A DNA stretch of 64,000 nucleotides from Nocardia suismassiliense (GCF_900269665.1 NZ_LT985361.1:8662174-8726173), one strand, 5' to 3'; positions 24,361 to 32,749 are shown, counted from the stretch's first letter. A program made the numbers and translations. Notes: generated from the sequence alone by a model not told the origin.

Positions 24361-26031
24361 TCAGCCGCGTGCGGCCTTGAGCAGGTCCTCGCGCGTGGTG
24401 AACTTGACCCGAGGCCGTCCGGCGGACTTGCCCGCGGCCCGCTCGGCCTGATCGATCGCCCGCCACCCTTCCCGGTCCACCAGGTCGCTCTGCCGCTGGC
24501 CGAGCAACGCCTTCAGCGCCGCCCGATCCGCCTCGGGCGCAGCGAGTTTGCCGCTGGTGAAGTCGGAGATCAGGTTCTCCACCGTCTCCTCGGCGTCGAT
24601 CCGGTTCGAGCCGATGACACCGCGGGCGCCACGCTTGATCCAGCCGCTCGCGTACACCCCGGACAGCGGCGTGCCATCCGCGCTGAGCACCCGGCCGTGC
24701 TCGTTCGGCATCACTCCGCGCCGCTCGTCGAACGGCACGTCGGCGACGGCCGCGCCGCGGTAACCGATCGAACGCAGCACCAGTGAGGCGTCCATCCGCT
24801 CGGTGCGCTCGGTCTGGCGCGCCAGCAGTTGGCCGTTCTCCTCGAACAATTCGTTGTGCGCGAACTCGATCGCCTCGACGTGGTCGGTGCCGGCGAGCGC
24901 GGTCGGCGAGGCCAGGTAGCGGAAGACGATGCGCTTGTGCGAAGGGTCGCGCCGCCCGCCCGCGTACTCCTCGGCGAGGGTGTATTTGAGCTTCAGCGAC
25001 GGCTCGACCTGCGGGTCGTCCAGCAGCGCCTGGCTGGCGTGATCGAGCGCCAGGTCGGATTCGTCGACGATCACGTCGATGCCCTGCAGATGGGCCAGCG
25101 CCAGGAACTCCGACGACGTGTACGCCGCCTGCAGCGGGCCGCGCCGGCCGAGCACCACTACCTCGCGAATATTGCTGCGCCGCAGGGCGTCCAGCGCATG
25201 GTCGGCGATGTCGGTCTTGGCCAGCTCGTCGGGGTCGACGGTCAGCACGCGGGCGACGTCGAGTGCGACATTGCCGTTGCCGACGATCACCGCCCGCTCA
25301 CCGGACAGGTCGAACTGCCGGTCCGCGAAGTCGGGGTGGCCGTTGTACCAGGCGACGAACTCGGTGGCCGAGTGGCTGCCCGGCAGATCCTCACCGGGAA
25401 CGCCGAGCTTGCGGTCGGTCGACGCGCCGACCGCGTAGATGACGGCGTGATGGTGCCGCAGCAGCTCCTCGTGCGAGATGTGCGTGCCGACCTCGACATT
25501 GAGGTAGTACTGCAGGGTCTCGCGGCGGAACGCGGACTCGAACAGGCTCGACACCGTCTTGGTGCCCGGGTGATCGGGGGCGACGCCGGCCCGGACCAGA
25601 CCCCACGGGGTCGGCACCCGGTCGAACATCTCGATCTCCACGTCCGCCCTGCGCAGTAGCTCGTCGGCCGCGTAGCAGGCCGCCGGGCCCGCGCCGACGA
25701 TCGCGACCCGCAGGGTGCCGAGCTCCTTCGGCGGCCGCGGCGGCGTCACGATCGGGTCGAAGTTCGATTCCAGCGGATGCCGTTCGAAATAGGCCGCATT
25801 GATCTCACGGTATCTGGCCAGCGATGCGGTCAGGTCGTCCTCGGAGAAGATCGCCTCGACCGGGCACGCATCGACGCACGCACCGCAGTCGATACAGGTG
25901 TCGGGGTCGATGTAGAGCATCTCGGTCGTCGCGAACTCCGGTTGGTCCGGGGTCGGACGGATGCAATCGACAGGGCACTCGGAAACGCAGCTGGCGTCGT
26001 TGCAACAACGCTGCGTGATTACGTAGGCCAT
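24361..26031 (-). CDS. fprB: Ferredoxin-NADP reductase fused to an N-terminal 7Fe ferredoxin (FprB-like)
   Basis: 556 residues. The first about 80 residues are a ferredoxin with clusters CCNDASCVSECPVDC and CIDCGACVDACPVEA, the second being a classic 4Fe motif. The rest is an adrenodoxin-reductase-like flavoprotein: FAD-binding GAGPAACYAADELL, NADP-binding VGNGNVALDVARVL, and the C-terminal GYRG and GWIKRGARGVIGSN motifs. This matches mycobacterial FprB closely. Electrons would pass from NADPH through FAD to ferredoxin and to P450s or similar. Start at the ATG for MAYVITQRCC; an upstream open frame to 26115 has no family similarity. Confidence 0.9.
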   Translation of the reverse strand: MAYVITQRCCNDASCVSECPVDCIRPTPDQPEFATTEMLYIDPDTCIDCGACVDACPVEAIFSEDDLTASLARYREINAAYFERHPLESNFDPIVTPPRPPKELGTLRVAIVGAGPAACYAADELLRRADVEIEMFDRVPTPWGLVRAGVAPDHPGTKTVSSLFESAFRRETLQYYLNVEVGTHISHEELLRHHHAVIYAVGASTDRKLGVPGEDLPGSHSATEFVAWYNGHPDFADRQFDLSGERAVIVGNGNVALDVARVLTVDPDELAKTDIADHALDALRRSNIREVVVLGRRGPLQAAYTSSEFLALAHLQGIDVIVDESDLALDHASQALLDDPQVEPSLKLKYTLAEEYAGGRRDPSHKRIVFRYLASPTALAGTDHVEAIEFAHNELFEENGQLLARQTERTERMDASLVLRSIGYRGAAVADVPFDERRGVMPNEHGRVLSADGTPLSGVYASGWIKRGARGVIGSNRIDAEETVENLISDFTSGKLAAPEADRAALKALLGQRQSDLVDREGWRAIDQAERAAGKSAGRPRVKFTTREDLLKAARG

Positions 26032-26189
26032 ATTGTGCAGATCCTCGAAGATGTACGTGGGCTGTAGGCCACCCGGTGGGCAGAGGTGGACAGAAACGGC
26101 ACAGCGCGGAACCACCGCGATGTGACGCCGCTTTCAGTTTGCCTCGAGTGTGGTCGAGGCCATGCGACCGGAGGCCTTACGGTATCCCC

Positions 26190-26681
26190 ATGGTGCGGAC
26201 TCTGATCCTCATGCGGCACGGCAAGTCGGCCTATCCCGACGGTGTCGGCGACCACGAGCGCCCGCTGGCGCCGCGCGGACAACGCGAGGCAGGCTTGGCG
26301 GGTGAGTGGTTGCGCAAGACGCAGCCGCCGATCGACGCGGTGCGGTGCTCCACCGCGACCCGCACCAGGGAAACCCTCGCCGCCACCGGTGTCACCGCGC
26401 CGGTGGTCTACGAAGCGGGCATCTACGAGGCCTCCCCGCAGAGCCTCATCGAGCTGGTCCAGCTCAGCGACGACGACGTGTCGACGCTGCTGGTGATCGG
26501 GCACGCGCCCGGAATGCCGTGGACGGCATGGGAGTTGGCGAGCAACCGCAGTTCGACGGCCGCCATCGAGCTCAGCCGTAAGTTCCCCACCTCGGCGCTG
26601 GCCGTGCTCGAATTCGACCGGCCGTGGACGCAGATCGACCCGGGGACCGGTGAACTCGTGCGTTTCCACATCCCCCGCTGA
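26190..26681 (+). CDS. SixA-like phosphohistidine phosphatase
   Basis: 163-residue histidine phosphatase of the SixA branch. The catalytic LMRHGKS motif (His about 10) is at the N-terminus, ATRTRETL follows, and the second histidine is in VIGHAPGMP near residue 109. SixA proteins dephosphorylate phosphohistidine, for example on phosphorelay domains. The frame upstream (26076-26189) is non-homologous. Divergent from fprB; an inverted repeat CCTCGA-TCGAGG (26142-26159) lies between them. Substrate is inferred. Confidence 0.85.
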   Translation: MVRTLILMRHGKSAYPDGVGDHERPLAPRGQREAGLAGEWLRKTQPPIDAVRCSTATRTRETLAATGVTAPVVYEAGIYEASPQSLIELVQLSDDDVSTLLVIGHAPGMPWTAWELASNRSSTAAIELSRKFPTSALAVLEFDRPWTQIDPGTGELVRFHIPR

Positions 26682-26689
26682 ACAGGTAG

Positions 26690-26893
26690 TCAGTTCAGCA
26701 GCTTGCCGCCGACCACCACGACCGCGCCGAGCACGACCAGCAGCACGAACGCGGCGAACCCGCCGAGCAGCCACCACACGACGGCGAGCGCGAGCACCAC
26801 CGGCGCCACCGCGATAGCGGCGATCACCGGGCTTTCCTTGACCGTTGCCAGGGCCGAGCGGGCCCTGATCCGGTTGACGTCCTTACCAGGCAT
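26690..26893 (-). CDS. Small membrane protein, 67 residues
   Basis: Start ATG at 26893; basic N-terminus (about 20 residues) followed by two hydrophobic segments, AAIAVAPVVLALAVVWWLLG and FVLLVVLGAVVVVGG, separated by a tight turn. No conserved domain was recognised. It is convergent with the SixA-like gene and divergent from the VOC gene. Confidence 0.6.
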   Translation of the reverse strand: MPGKDVNRIRARSALATVKESPVIAAIAVAPVVLALAVVWWLLGGFAAFVLLVVLGAVVVVGGKLLN

Positions 26894-26951
26894 GTCCCCA
26901 GGGTAGGCCGGAAGCCAGGACTTTGTCGGCCACCGGTGGGATGCTCGGTCG

Positions 26952-27320
26952 ATGGATTGGAAAATCGAGCTCATCGCGATCCCGGTGACCGACGTGGATC
27001 GCGCCAAAGACTTCTACACCAAGATCGGATTCAACGCCGACCACGACCACCGGGTCGACGAGAACATGCGCTTCGTACAGCTCACACCACCCGGCTCCGG
27101 CTGCTCGATCTGCATCGGCGAGGGCGTCACCGACGCGGCCCCCGGCAGCGTGCGCGGCATGCAGATCGTGGTCGCCAGCGCGGAGGACGCATACAAACAC
27201 CTGGTGGCGGCCGGCGTGGACGCCTCACCGGTGGAAGAACTGGCCTGGGGCAAGTTCACCTACTTCGCCGACCCCGACGGAAACCAGTGGGCCGTGCAGG
27301 AATTGCCGCAGTACAACTGA
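26952..27320 (+). CDS. VOC family protein (glyoxalase/bleomycin-resistance fold)
   Basis: 122-residue single VOC-domain pair with the expected start (WKIELIAIPVTDVDRAKDFYTKIGF) and end (FTYFADPDGNQWAVQELP). VOC proteins include glyoxalases, dioxygenases and resistance proteins; the metal ligands are not clear from this sequence. No partner gene indicates a substrate. Confidence 0.85.
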   Translation: MDWKIELIAIPVTDVDRAKDFYTKIGFNADHDHRVDENMRFVQLTPPGSGCSICIGEGVTDAAPGSVRGMQIVVASAEDAYKHLVAAGVDASPVEELAWGKFTYFADPDGNQWAVQELPQYN

Positions 27321-27333
27321 GCTTCTCGAGACC

Positions 27334-27365
27334 CGCGCTGGATTCAGTCCAGCTGATCCAGCGCG
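27334..27365. terminator. Hairpin between convergent VOC and Uma2 genes
   Basis: Nine-base perfect arms (27334-27342 CGCGCTGGA, 27357-27365 TCCAGCGCG) with a 14-nt loop. It overlaps the 3' end of the Uma2 coding sequence (stop at 27344). A modest terminator candidate. Confidence 0.4.
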
Positions 27366-27919
27366 ATCTCCAGGGGGCAGGGTGAGGTGGTTGTGAAGGT
27401 TTCGGTTGCTTCGCCGTTGTCTACGTAGCCGAGTTCGTCGGTGAGTCGCAGTGCGAGCAGGCTTACCGGCGGGGTCGGGGCGACGATCCAGTACTGGGGG
27501 ATGCCCGCGTCCTCGTAGTCGCCGCGCTTGGTGCGGTAGTCGGTGCGGCGGGAGCCGGGTGAGACGATTTCGATGACGACGACGACGCCCGACGAACGCA
27601 GGATCCCACCTTCGGCTTTGCGTCGGTCGACCTCGGATCGCCGCACGATCACCATGTCCGGCCTGCGTACCGTCGCCGGCCCCTCCACGGGAGCCAGCTC
27701 CAGGTCGATATCGATGTCGGGCACCGCGACCAATTCCGGGGGCAGTTGGGTGCGTAGCTGGGACCAGAGTTCGACGCCGACGAGATTGTGCTCCGGTTCC
27801 GGCGACGGCACCATCAACAGCTTCCCCTCCTCCAGCTCCAAGCGATACCGATCGTCCTCACCGAGCGCCACGTAGTCGGCGATGGTCAACAGCCGTCCTG
27901 GCTCCGGAAGTGCGGTCAC
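27344..27919 (-). CDS. Uma2 family endonuclease (DUF820)
   Basis: 191 residues from a GTG start, with the Uma2 sequence order: ELEEGKLLMVPSPEPEHN, VRRPDMVIV (the Asp of the PD-(D/E)XK core), VVVIEIVSPGSRRTDYRTKRGDYEDAGIPQYW where EIVSPGS supplies the catalytic E and the Lys follows. The family is restriction-endonuclease-like and often found in many copies, but its biological role is unclear. No toxin or restriction partner lies next to it. Confidence 0.85.
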   Translation of the reverse strand: MTALPEPGRLLTIADYVALGEDDRYRLELEEGKLLMVPSPEPEHNLVGVELWSQLRTQLPPELVAVPDIDIDLELAPVEGPATVRRPDMVIVRRSEVDRRKAEGGILRSSGVVVVIEIVSPGSRRTDYRTKRGDYEDAGIPQYWIVAPTPPVSLLALRLTDELGYVDNGEATETFTTTSPCPLEIALDQLD

Positions 27920-28007
27920 GCTCGCTCCTCAGCTCGCCCCCTGGTCGGCTCCAGTGTCCCACGCAAGGTACTCGGGCGGCCGGAACGCGACCGCGGCTAT
28001 CCGTAGA

Positions 28008-28044
28008 TTGGACTTGCTTGGAGTGCACTCCAGGTGACTAGCGT
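28008..28044 (+). promoter_or_regulatory. MerR-type operator and promoter
   Basis: A near-perfect 18-bp inverted repeat CTTGGAGTGCACTCCAGG (28017-28034) lies upstream of the MerR gene. With -35 at TTGCTT (28014-28019) and -10 at TAGCGT (28039-28044) the spacer is 19 bp, the extended length used by MerR-activated promoters. This fits control of the downstream merR-aldo/keto reductase operon by the regulator itself. Confidence 0.6.
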
Positions 28045-28074
28045 CGTCGGTGTTCAACGGGAAGGGCGAGGGTC

Positions 28075-28530
28075 GTGAGTGAAGGCGCACGGGACGAGCG
28101 GGGCAGCGACTGGGAGCGGCCGAGGTATTCGATCGGTGAGGTTGCCGAACGGTCGGGGCTGAGCCGGGACACGCTGCGCTGGTATGAGCGGATCGGGCTG
28201 ATGGATTACGTGGGCCGTGATCATGCCGGTAAACGGCGCTTCAGCAATCGCGATCTGGAGTGGCTGGCGCTGATCGGCAGGCTGCGCACCACCGGGATGA
28301 CGGTGGCGGACATGGTTCGCTACGCCGAGCTGGTGCGGGCCGGGGAATCGACGTTCCCCGAGCGGCTGGAGATGTTCCGCACTACGCGCGCCGAGGTCCT
28401 CGCCAAGATCGATGAACTTCGCCAGACCGTGGCCGTGCTGGATTACAAGATCGATATCTACGAGGGCAAGGCACAGCTTGCCCGCCCGGCCACGATCACC
28501 GTGCAAGACCGTGAAGGGATCAAGGTATGA
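28075..28530 (+). CDS. MerR family transcriptional regulator
   Basis: 151 residues, GTG start at 28075 behind GGAAGGGCGAGGG. N-terminal winged helix (SIGEVAERSGLSRDTLRWYERIGL), then a long coiled helix and a short C-terminal tail. There is no cysteine cluster for metal binding, so it is an NmlR/AdhR-like regulator of stress or aldehyde response. The stop overlaps the aldo/keto reductase start (ATGA), so the two are one operon; the dyad at 28017-28034 is the probable operator. Confidence 0.9.
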   Translation: MSEGARDERGSDWERPRYSIGEVAERSGLSRDTLRWYERIGLMDYVGRDHAGKRRFSNRDLEWLALIGRLRTTGMTVADMVRYAELVRAGESTFPERLEMFRTTRAEVLAKIDELRQTVAVLDYKIDIYEGKAQLARPATITVQDREGIKV

Positions 28531-29534
28531 CCACTACCGGAACGCTGCCGAAAACCACGCTGGGCACCAGCGGCATCGAGATCAGCGTGCAGGGACTGGG
28601 CTGCATGGGGATCAGTGAGTTCTACGGCACCAGCGACCTGGCCGAATCACGGGCGACGCTGGACCGGGCGCTGGAACTGGGCGTCACGCTGTTCGACACC
28701 GCCGACGTCTACGGCCTGGGTCACAACGAGGAGTTCCTCAGCGACTTCGTGCGAGCCAACCGCGACCGGGTGGTGCTGGCCACCAAGTTCGGCATCGTCC
28801 GCAAGGCAGACGATCCGGCCTACCGGGGCATCGACAACTCACCGGCATACATCCGCAACTCCGTGGAGGCCAGTCTGCGCAGGCTCGGCATCGACGTCAT
28901 CGACCTGTACTACATGCACCGGCGCGACCCGGCGGTGCCGATCGAGGACACCGTCGGCGTGCTGGCAGATCTGGTGCAGCAGGGCAAGATTCGCACGATC
29001 GGCCTGTCCGAGGTGACCGGTCCGGAGCTGCGCGCGGCGCAGACGGTGCATGCGATCGCGGCCGTGCAGTCCGAATGGTCGATCTTCTCCCGGGATGTCG
29101 AGCGAACGGTGGTGCCCGCCGCCATCGAGCTCGGCGTGACCTTCGTGCCGTACTCGCCGCTGGGCCGCGGCTTCCTGACCGGTGCGGTCCAGGAACTCGG
29201 GAAAGACGATGTGCGGCGGGTGTTTCCGCGCTTCGCCGAGGACAACGCGGCCCGCAACGCCGAACTGCTCGCGCCGCTGCACACCATCGCCGAGGCCCGC
29301 GGGATCACCATGGCACAGGTCGCGCTGGCCTGGCTGCACGCACAGGCCCGGGTGCACGATCTCTCGGTGGCCCCGATTCCCGGCACCCGCAGTAGGACTC
29401 GGCTTGCCGATAATGTTGCGGCCGCGACCATCGAGCTGACCGCCGACGAACTGGCGACGCTCGCACCGATCGCGGGCCAGGTGGCCGGAAACCGCTACGC
29501 GGACATGTCTTTCACGTCCGCAGGCCGGGAATAA
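28527..29534 (+). CDS. Aldo/keto reductase
   Basis: 335-residue NADPH-dependent reductase with the family tetrad (Asp in FDTADVYG, Tyr in the same motif, Lys in LATKFG, His in YYMHRRDP) and GLSEV. AKRs reduce aldehydes and ketones. Translational coupling with the MerR gene suggests induction by the regulator in response to reactive carbonyl or other electrophiles. The 335 residues are normal for the subgroup. Confidence 0.92.
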   Translation: MTTTGTLPKTTLGTSGIEISVQGLGCMGISEFYGTSDLAESRATLDRALELGVTLFDTADVYGLGHNEEFLSDFVRANRDRVVLATKFGIVRKADDPAYRGIDNSPAYIRNSVEASLRRLGIDVIDLYYMHRRDPAVPIEDTVGVLADLVQQGKIRTIGLSEVTGPELRAAQTVHAIAAVQSEWSIFSRDVERTVVPAAIELGVTFVPYSPLGRGFLTGAVQELGKDDVRRVFPRFAEDNAARNAELLAPLHTIAEARGITMAQVALAWLHAQARVHDLSVAPIPGTRSRTRLADNVAAATIELTADELATLAPIAGQVAGNRYADMSFTSAGRE

Positions 29535-29564
29535 CAAGCACCACAACAGATCAGGAGTTCAACC

Positions 29565-29855
29565 GTGTCCACGCTGACGCTCAATGTCCGCTTCGCCGCC
29601 AAGCCGGGCCGCGAGGCCGAGCTGCGCGAGGTGTTGCAGGAAATGATCGAGCCGACCGTCGCCGAGCACGGCTGCCTCGGCTACGAGCTGTACCTGCACC
29701 CCACCGATCCGAGCCGGGTCGTCCTGCTCGAGGAGTGGGTCGACGCCGACGCCTTGGCCGCGCATTTCGAGACCCCGCATCTGAAGCAGTGTGCGGCAGC
29801 CTTGGACGAAATCCTGGTCGAGCCGTTCCAGCTGCGGCGATTCACCGAGATCTGA
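29565..29855 (+). CDS. Antibiotic-biosynthesis-monooxygenase-type (ABM) quinol monooxygenase
   Basis: 96-residue protein with a single ABM/DABB-like ferredoxin-fold domain: start TLNVRFAAKPGREAELREVL, then CLGYELYLHP and LEEWVDADALAAHFETPHL. Such small cofactor-free monooxygenases act as dimers on quinols or polyphenols. It begins 30 bp after the aldo/keto reductase stop with AGGAG upstream, so it is probably the third gene of the MerR operon. Confidence 0.85.
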   Translation: MSTLTLNVRFAAKPGREAELREVLQEMIEPTVAEHGCLGYELYLHPTDPSRVVLLEEWVDADALAAHFETPHLKQCAAALDEILVEPFQLRRFTEI

Positions 29856-29874
29856 CAACAGCCGAACAGTGCGC

Positions 29875-29908
29875 CGGCCCGGCGATCCGAACGCGGATCG
29901 CCGGGCCG
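29875..29908. terminator. Bidirectional hairpin after the MerR operon
   Basis: A perfect 15-bp inverted repeat (29875-29889 and 29894-29908) with an AACG loop lies between the ABM gene and the convergent small gene that ends at 29916. Confidence 0.7.
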
Positions 29909-29915
29909 TGCTGTC

Positions 29916-30086
29916 TCAGTGGAACGTTCGCCCGCCCAGCGAGGCGCTGATGATGGCGGGCGGCGTCCACCCGGCCATCAGATTCGCCCGCTCCTGCGGG
30001 GTGAGATCCTGCCTGGCCCAAATACGGTGCGCGCTGCGACGGCAGGCGGCGACCAGGGTGGGGGCGGTGCGGTTGCGGAACCTCAT
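29916..30086 (-). CDS. Small conserved-looking protein, 56 residues
   Basis: ATG at 30086, stop at 29918. A strong AAGGAGAAG ribosome binding site sits seven bases upstream, which supports a real gene. The peptide is basic, with MRFRNRTAPTLVAACRRSAH at the start and a Pro/Gly-rich end (LMAGWTPPAIISASLGG). No domain recognised. A longer open frame continues upstream to 30575, but it is the antisense of the CMD gene and has no similar site. Confidence 0.55.
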   Translation of the reverse strand: MRFRNRTAPTLVAACRRSAHRIWARQDLTPQERANLMAGWTPPAIISASLGGRTFH

Positions 30087-30258
30087 GACACTTCTCCTTC
30101 TACGGACCTCCATGTTTGTCCCGCGCACGAGCCCGCGCGAGCAGTGCCGAACGATCTCTACGAGTTCTGTATGCCGGTGTAAATGGACGCGGACCCCGGT
30201 CCGTTTAAACCTGCCCCGGCCGTACGACCGGGTACCCGGCTCACTACCATCCAGTGGA

Positions 30259-31053
30259 GTGAAGCCCGATGTACCGCACGACCGCGTCTGGATCGACAAG
30301 CAGACGCCCGCCGCGTTCCGCGCCCTCAGCAAGGTCGCGAGCGAAGTCCGCGCCGCGGGCGCCGCGGTCGGCCTGGACCGCAAGCTCATCGAGCTGATCA
30401 ACCTGCGCGTTTCCCAGCTCAACGGCTGCGCCTTCTGCCTGGACACGCACCAGCGAGCCGCGCTCGCCGCGGGAAACACCGAACAGGAACTCGCCGTGCT
30501 GCCCGCGTGGCGGCGCACCGAGCTGTACACACCGCAGGAACAGGCCGCCCTCGCACTGGCCGAGATCACCGCCACGCTGCCGGACGAGGCGACAATGGAG
30601 CGTGACTACGCTTTCGCCCGCCAGCACCTGACCGACGATCAGCTGTCCGTCGTTGTCTGGGCAGCCACCACGATCGGCGCGTTCAATCGCGTGTCGATCC
30701 TCAGTAAGCATCCGGTACGCGCATCGAAGGAGAAGTCGACCATGACCGCAGCTGCCTCGGAATCCAAGGTTGTCCGCAACGACGAGAAGAACCGGTACGA
30801 GGTGACCTACGGCGGCGAGCTCGCCGGGTTCGCCGAGTACGAGGAGCGCGACGACGAGACGGTGTTCACGCACACCGAGATCGATGGCGCGTTCTCCGGC
30901 AAGGGCCTGGGCAGCACGCTGGCCAAGCAGGCCATCGAGGACGTGATCGAGCGGGGCCGGGTGATCCGCCCGCTGTGCCCGTTCATCAAGGCTTACCTGG
31001 ACAAGCACCCGCAGTACGACGCGCAGGTGATCGGCAAGGGTGTCACCCGGTGA
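30259..31053 (+). CDS. Carboxymuconolactone-decarboxylase-type AhpD-like domain fused to a GNAT domain
   Basis: 264 residues from a GTG at 30259. The first part is a CMD/AhpD-like peroxidase domain with CxxC-H (CAFCLDTH, about residue 57) preceded by the usual glutamate (LIELINLRVSQ). It ends in the typical NRVSILSKHP. The frame then continues without a stop into a small GNAT domain of the PF14542 (YjdJ-like) kind, EYEERDDETVFTHTEIDGAFSGKGLGSTLAKQAI. A second start, ATG 30742, has its own AAGGAG, so a separate 103-residue GNAT protein can also be made. Whether the fusion is original, a lost stop codon, or a two-product gene is open. Confidence 0.7.
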   Translation: MKPDVPHDRVWIDKQTPAAFRALSKVASEVRAAGAAVGLDRKLIELINLRVSQLNGCAFCLDTHQRAALAAGNTEQELAVLPAWRRTELYTPQEQAALALAEITATLPDEATMERDYAFARQHLTDDQLSVVVWAATTIGAFNRVSILSKHPVRASKEKSTMTAAASESKVVRNDEKNRYEVTYGGELAGFAEYEERDDETVFTHTEIDGAFSGKGLGSTLAKQAIEDVIERGRVIRPLCPFIKAYLDKHPQYDAQVIGKGVTR

Positions 31054-31084
31054 GGGAGCGCACAGCGTCCGGAACGACGCGGTC

Positions 31085-32071
31085 GTGAGCGACCTCGATC
31101 CGCATCCGGCGGAGACGCTCTGCGAGCCCGCACCGGGCCCGGGGCCGGTGGCCGAGCTCTACCCGGCGCGTGAGGTACCGCTCGGCGGCGTACGCGGCGT
31201 CTTCGTGGAACGTGTACTGCCGCAACGGGACCTGCCGACAGTCGGGGCGTGGTGCTTCCTGGATCACTTCGGCTCGCCCACGGTCACCGATACCGGGGCG
31301 TCGCCGGATATCGATCCGCATCCGCACATCGGCCTGCAGACGGTGACCTGGCCGTTCGACGGCCGGATCCGCCACCGCGACTCGGTCGGCTCCGATGTGC
31401 AGATCCAGCCGGGGCAGCTGAATCTGATGACCTCGGGGCGCGGCATCGCGCACTCCGAATACGGTGTCGCGGGCGCGCACGCCGGGCACGGTCTGCAGCT
31501 GTGGATCGCCTTGCCCGGCAACAAAACCGGGATCGACCCGCATTTCGAGCAGCATCGCGACCTGCCCGTTTATCAGGCGCCGGGACTGCAAGCCATCGTG
31601 CTGATCGGCACGCTGGCCGGCGTCACCTCCCCCGCCACCGCCTACACGCCGATCGTCGGCGCGGACGTGCGGCTGGCACCGGGTGCGGCGACGCTCCCGC
31701 TGGAGCGCGGCTTCGAGCACGCGCTGATGGTGATCGAGGGCGAGGTGACGGCCGACGGCAGCCCGCTGACCGCGGGCCCGCTGCTGTACCTCGGCACCGA
31801 CCGGGCGGAGATCTCGCTGACCAGCACGGCCGGTGCGCATTTCGCGCTGATCGGCGGTGCGCCGTTCGGCGAGGAACTGGTGATGTGGTGGAACTTCGTC
31901 GGCCGCAGCCACGAGGACATCGTGGCGGCCCGAAATGATTGGGAGAACCGCGATCTCAGCCGCTTCCCGGATATCGCCGGCCACCCGCCCGAGCAACGCA
32001 TCCCGGCGCCACCACTGCCGGGTCTGCATCTCAAGCCGCGCAAACGCCGGATCGGTACGGCCAGAACCTGA
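31085..32071 (+). CDS. Pirin family protein
   Basis: 328 residues from GTG 31085 (an in-frame GTG at 31040 would overlap the GNAT coding region). Two cupin barrels; the N-terminal one has WCFLDHFG, DIDPHPHIGLQTVTW and the metal ligands (two His in PHPHIG, His in RHRDSVGS, Glu in IAHSEYG). The C-terminal barrel is typical. Pirins bind iron and some act as quercetinases. It follows the CMD-GNAT gene by 31 bp and is probably in the same transcript. Confidence 0.88.
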   Translation: MSDLDPHPAETLCEPAPGPGPVAELYPAREVPLGGVRGVFVERVLPQRDLPTVGAWCFLDHFGSPTVTDTGASPDIDPHPHIGLQTVTWPFDGRIRHRDSVGSDVQIQPGQLNLMTSGRGIAHSEYGVAGAHAGHGLQLWIALPGNKTGIDPHFEQHRDLPVYQAPGLQAIVLIGTLAGVTSPATAYTPIVGADVRLAPGAATLPLERGFEHALMVIEGEVTADGSPLTAGPLLYLGTDRAEISLTSTAGAHFALIGGAPFGEELVMWWNFVGRSHEDIVAARNDWENRDLSRFPDIAGHPPEQRIPAPPLPGLHLKPRKRRIGTART

Positions 32072-32104
32072 TTCGCGTTCGGCTTACGCCACGAGCATGC
32101 GAAC

Positions 32105-32133
32105 TGCATACAAATATGCATGCGATACGCATG
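32105..32133. promoter_or_regulatory. Overlapping inverted repeats upstream of the MarR gene
   Basis: TGCATA CAAA TATGCA (32105-32120) and CATGCG ATA CGCATG (32119-32133) are both perfect inverted repeats and share two bases. They sit about 30 bp before the MarR start, where an autoregulatory operator would be expected. A TAGGCT element (32152-32157) seven bases before the ATG suggests a leaderless transcript. Confidence 0.55.
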
Positions 32134-32163
32134 TGATTGGCAAGGGCCAGCTAGGCTGGCACC

Positions 32164-32634
32164 ATGAGCAGACGGGCGACCGCCAAGCCTGGGACCGCCG
32201 CCGACGGCGGGCCCGCGTTGTTTCGACTGGTTCGATTCTGGTCTCGGCGCTGGATCAACCGGACGTCCGCGGACCTACCCGAGCAATTACGGCACGCTCA
32301 GCACGTCCAGGTGGTCGAGGCGGTAGCCGCCACCGTCGAACAGGGCGCCGAGGCCACCATCACCTCGGTGGCACATCAACTCGGACTTGATCATTCGGGC
32401 GCCAGCCGGATGGTGCGTGACGCCACCGCGGCGGGCCACCTTTCCCGCGCCGAGTCCGAGCACGACCGGCGCCGAACGTCCTTGGCGCTGACCACGAGCG
32501 GTGAGCGCCTGCTCGCCGATGCGCGCGACTGGCAGCGCCAGGTCTTCACCGAACTCACCGCCGACTGGGACGACCTCGACCGGCAGCGGTTCGCCGGCTA
32601 CCTGCGCAGGTTGAGCGGCGAACTCGAGCGGTGA
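32164..32634 (+). CDS. MarR family transcriptional regulator
   Basis: 156 residues. The winged-helix domain is ITSVAHQLGLDHSGASRMVRDATAAGHLSR, followed by the wing EHDRRRTSLALTTSGERLL, which is a MarR hallmark. No obvious target gene besides itself and the downstream secreted protein. Ligand unknown. The adjacent nested palindromes (32105-32133) are its likely operator. Confidence 0.88.
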   Translation: MSRRATAKPGTAADGGPALFRLVRFWSRRWINRTSADLPEQLRHAQHVQVVEAVAATVEQGAEATITSVAHQLGLDHSGASRMVRDATAAGHLSRAESEHDRRRTSLALTTSGERLLADARDWQRQVFTELTADWDDLDRQRFAGYLRRLSGELER

Positions 32635-32749
32635 GCCGAGTTGCGCTGCGACCGAGCCGTTCTACCGGTTCGAACCGCCGTCCCGGCCGCGCCTGATACT
32701 GTCGCCGACGAAAAACACTGCGCAGGGGCAGCGCTACCGAAAGAACACG

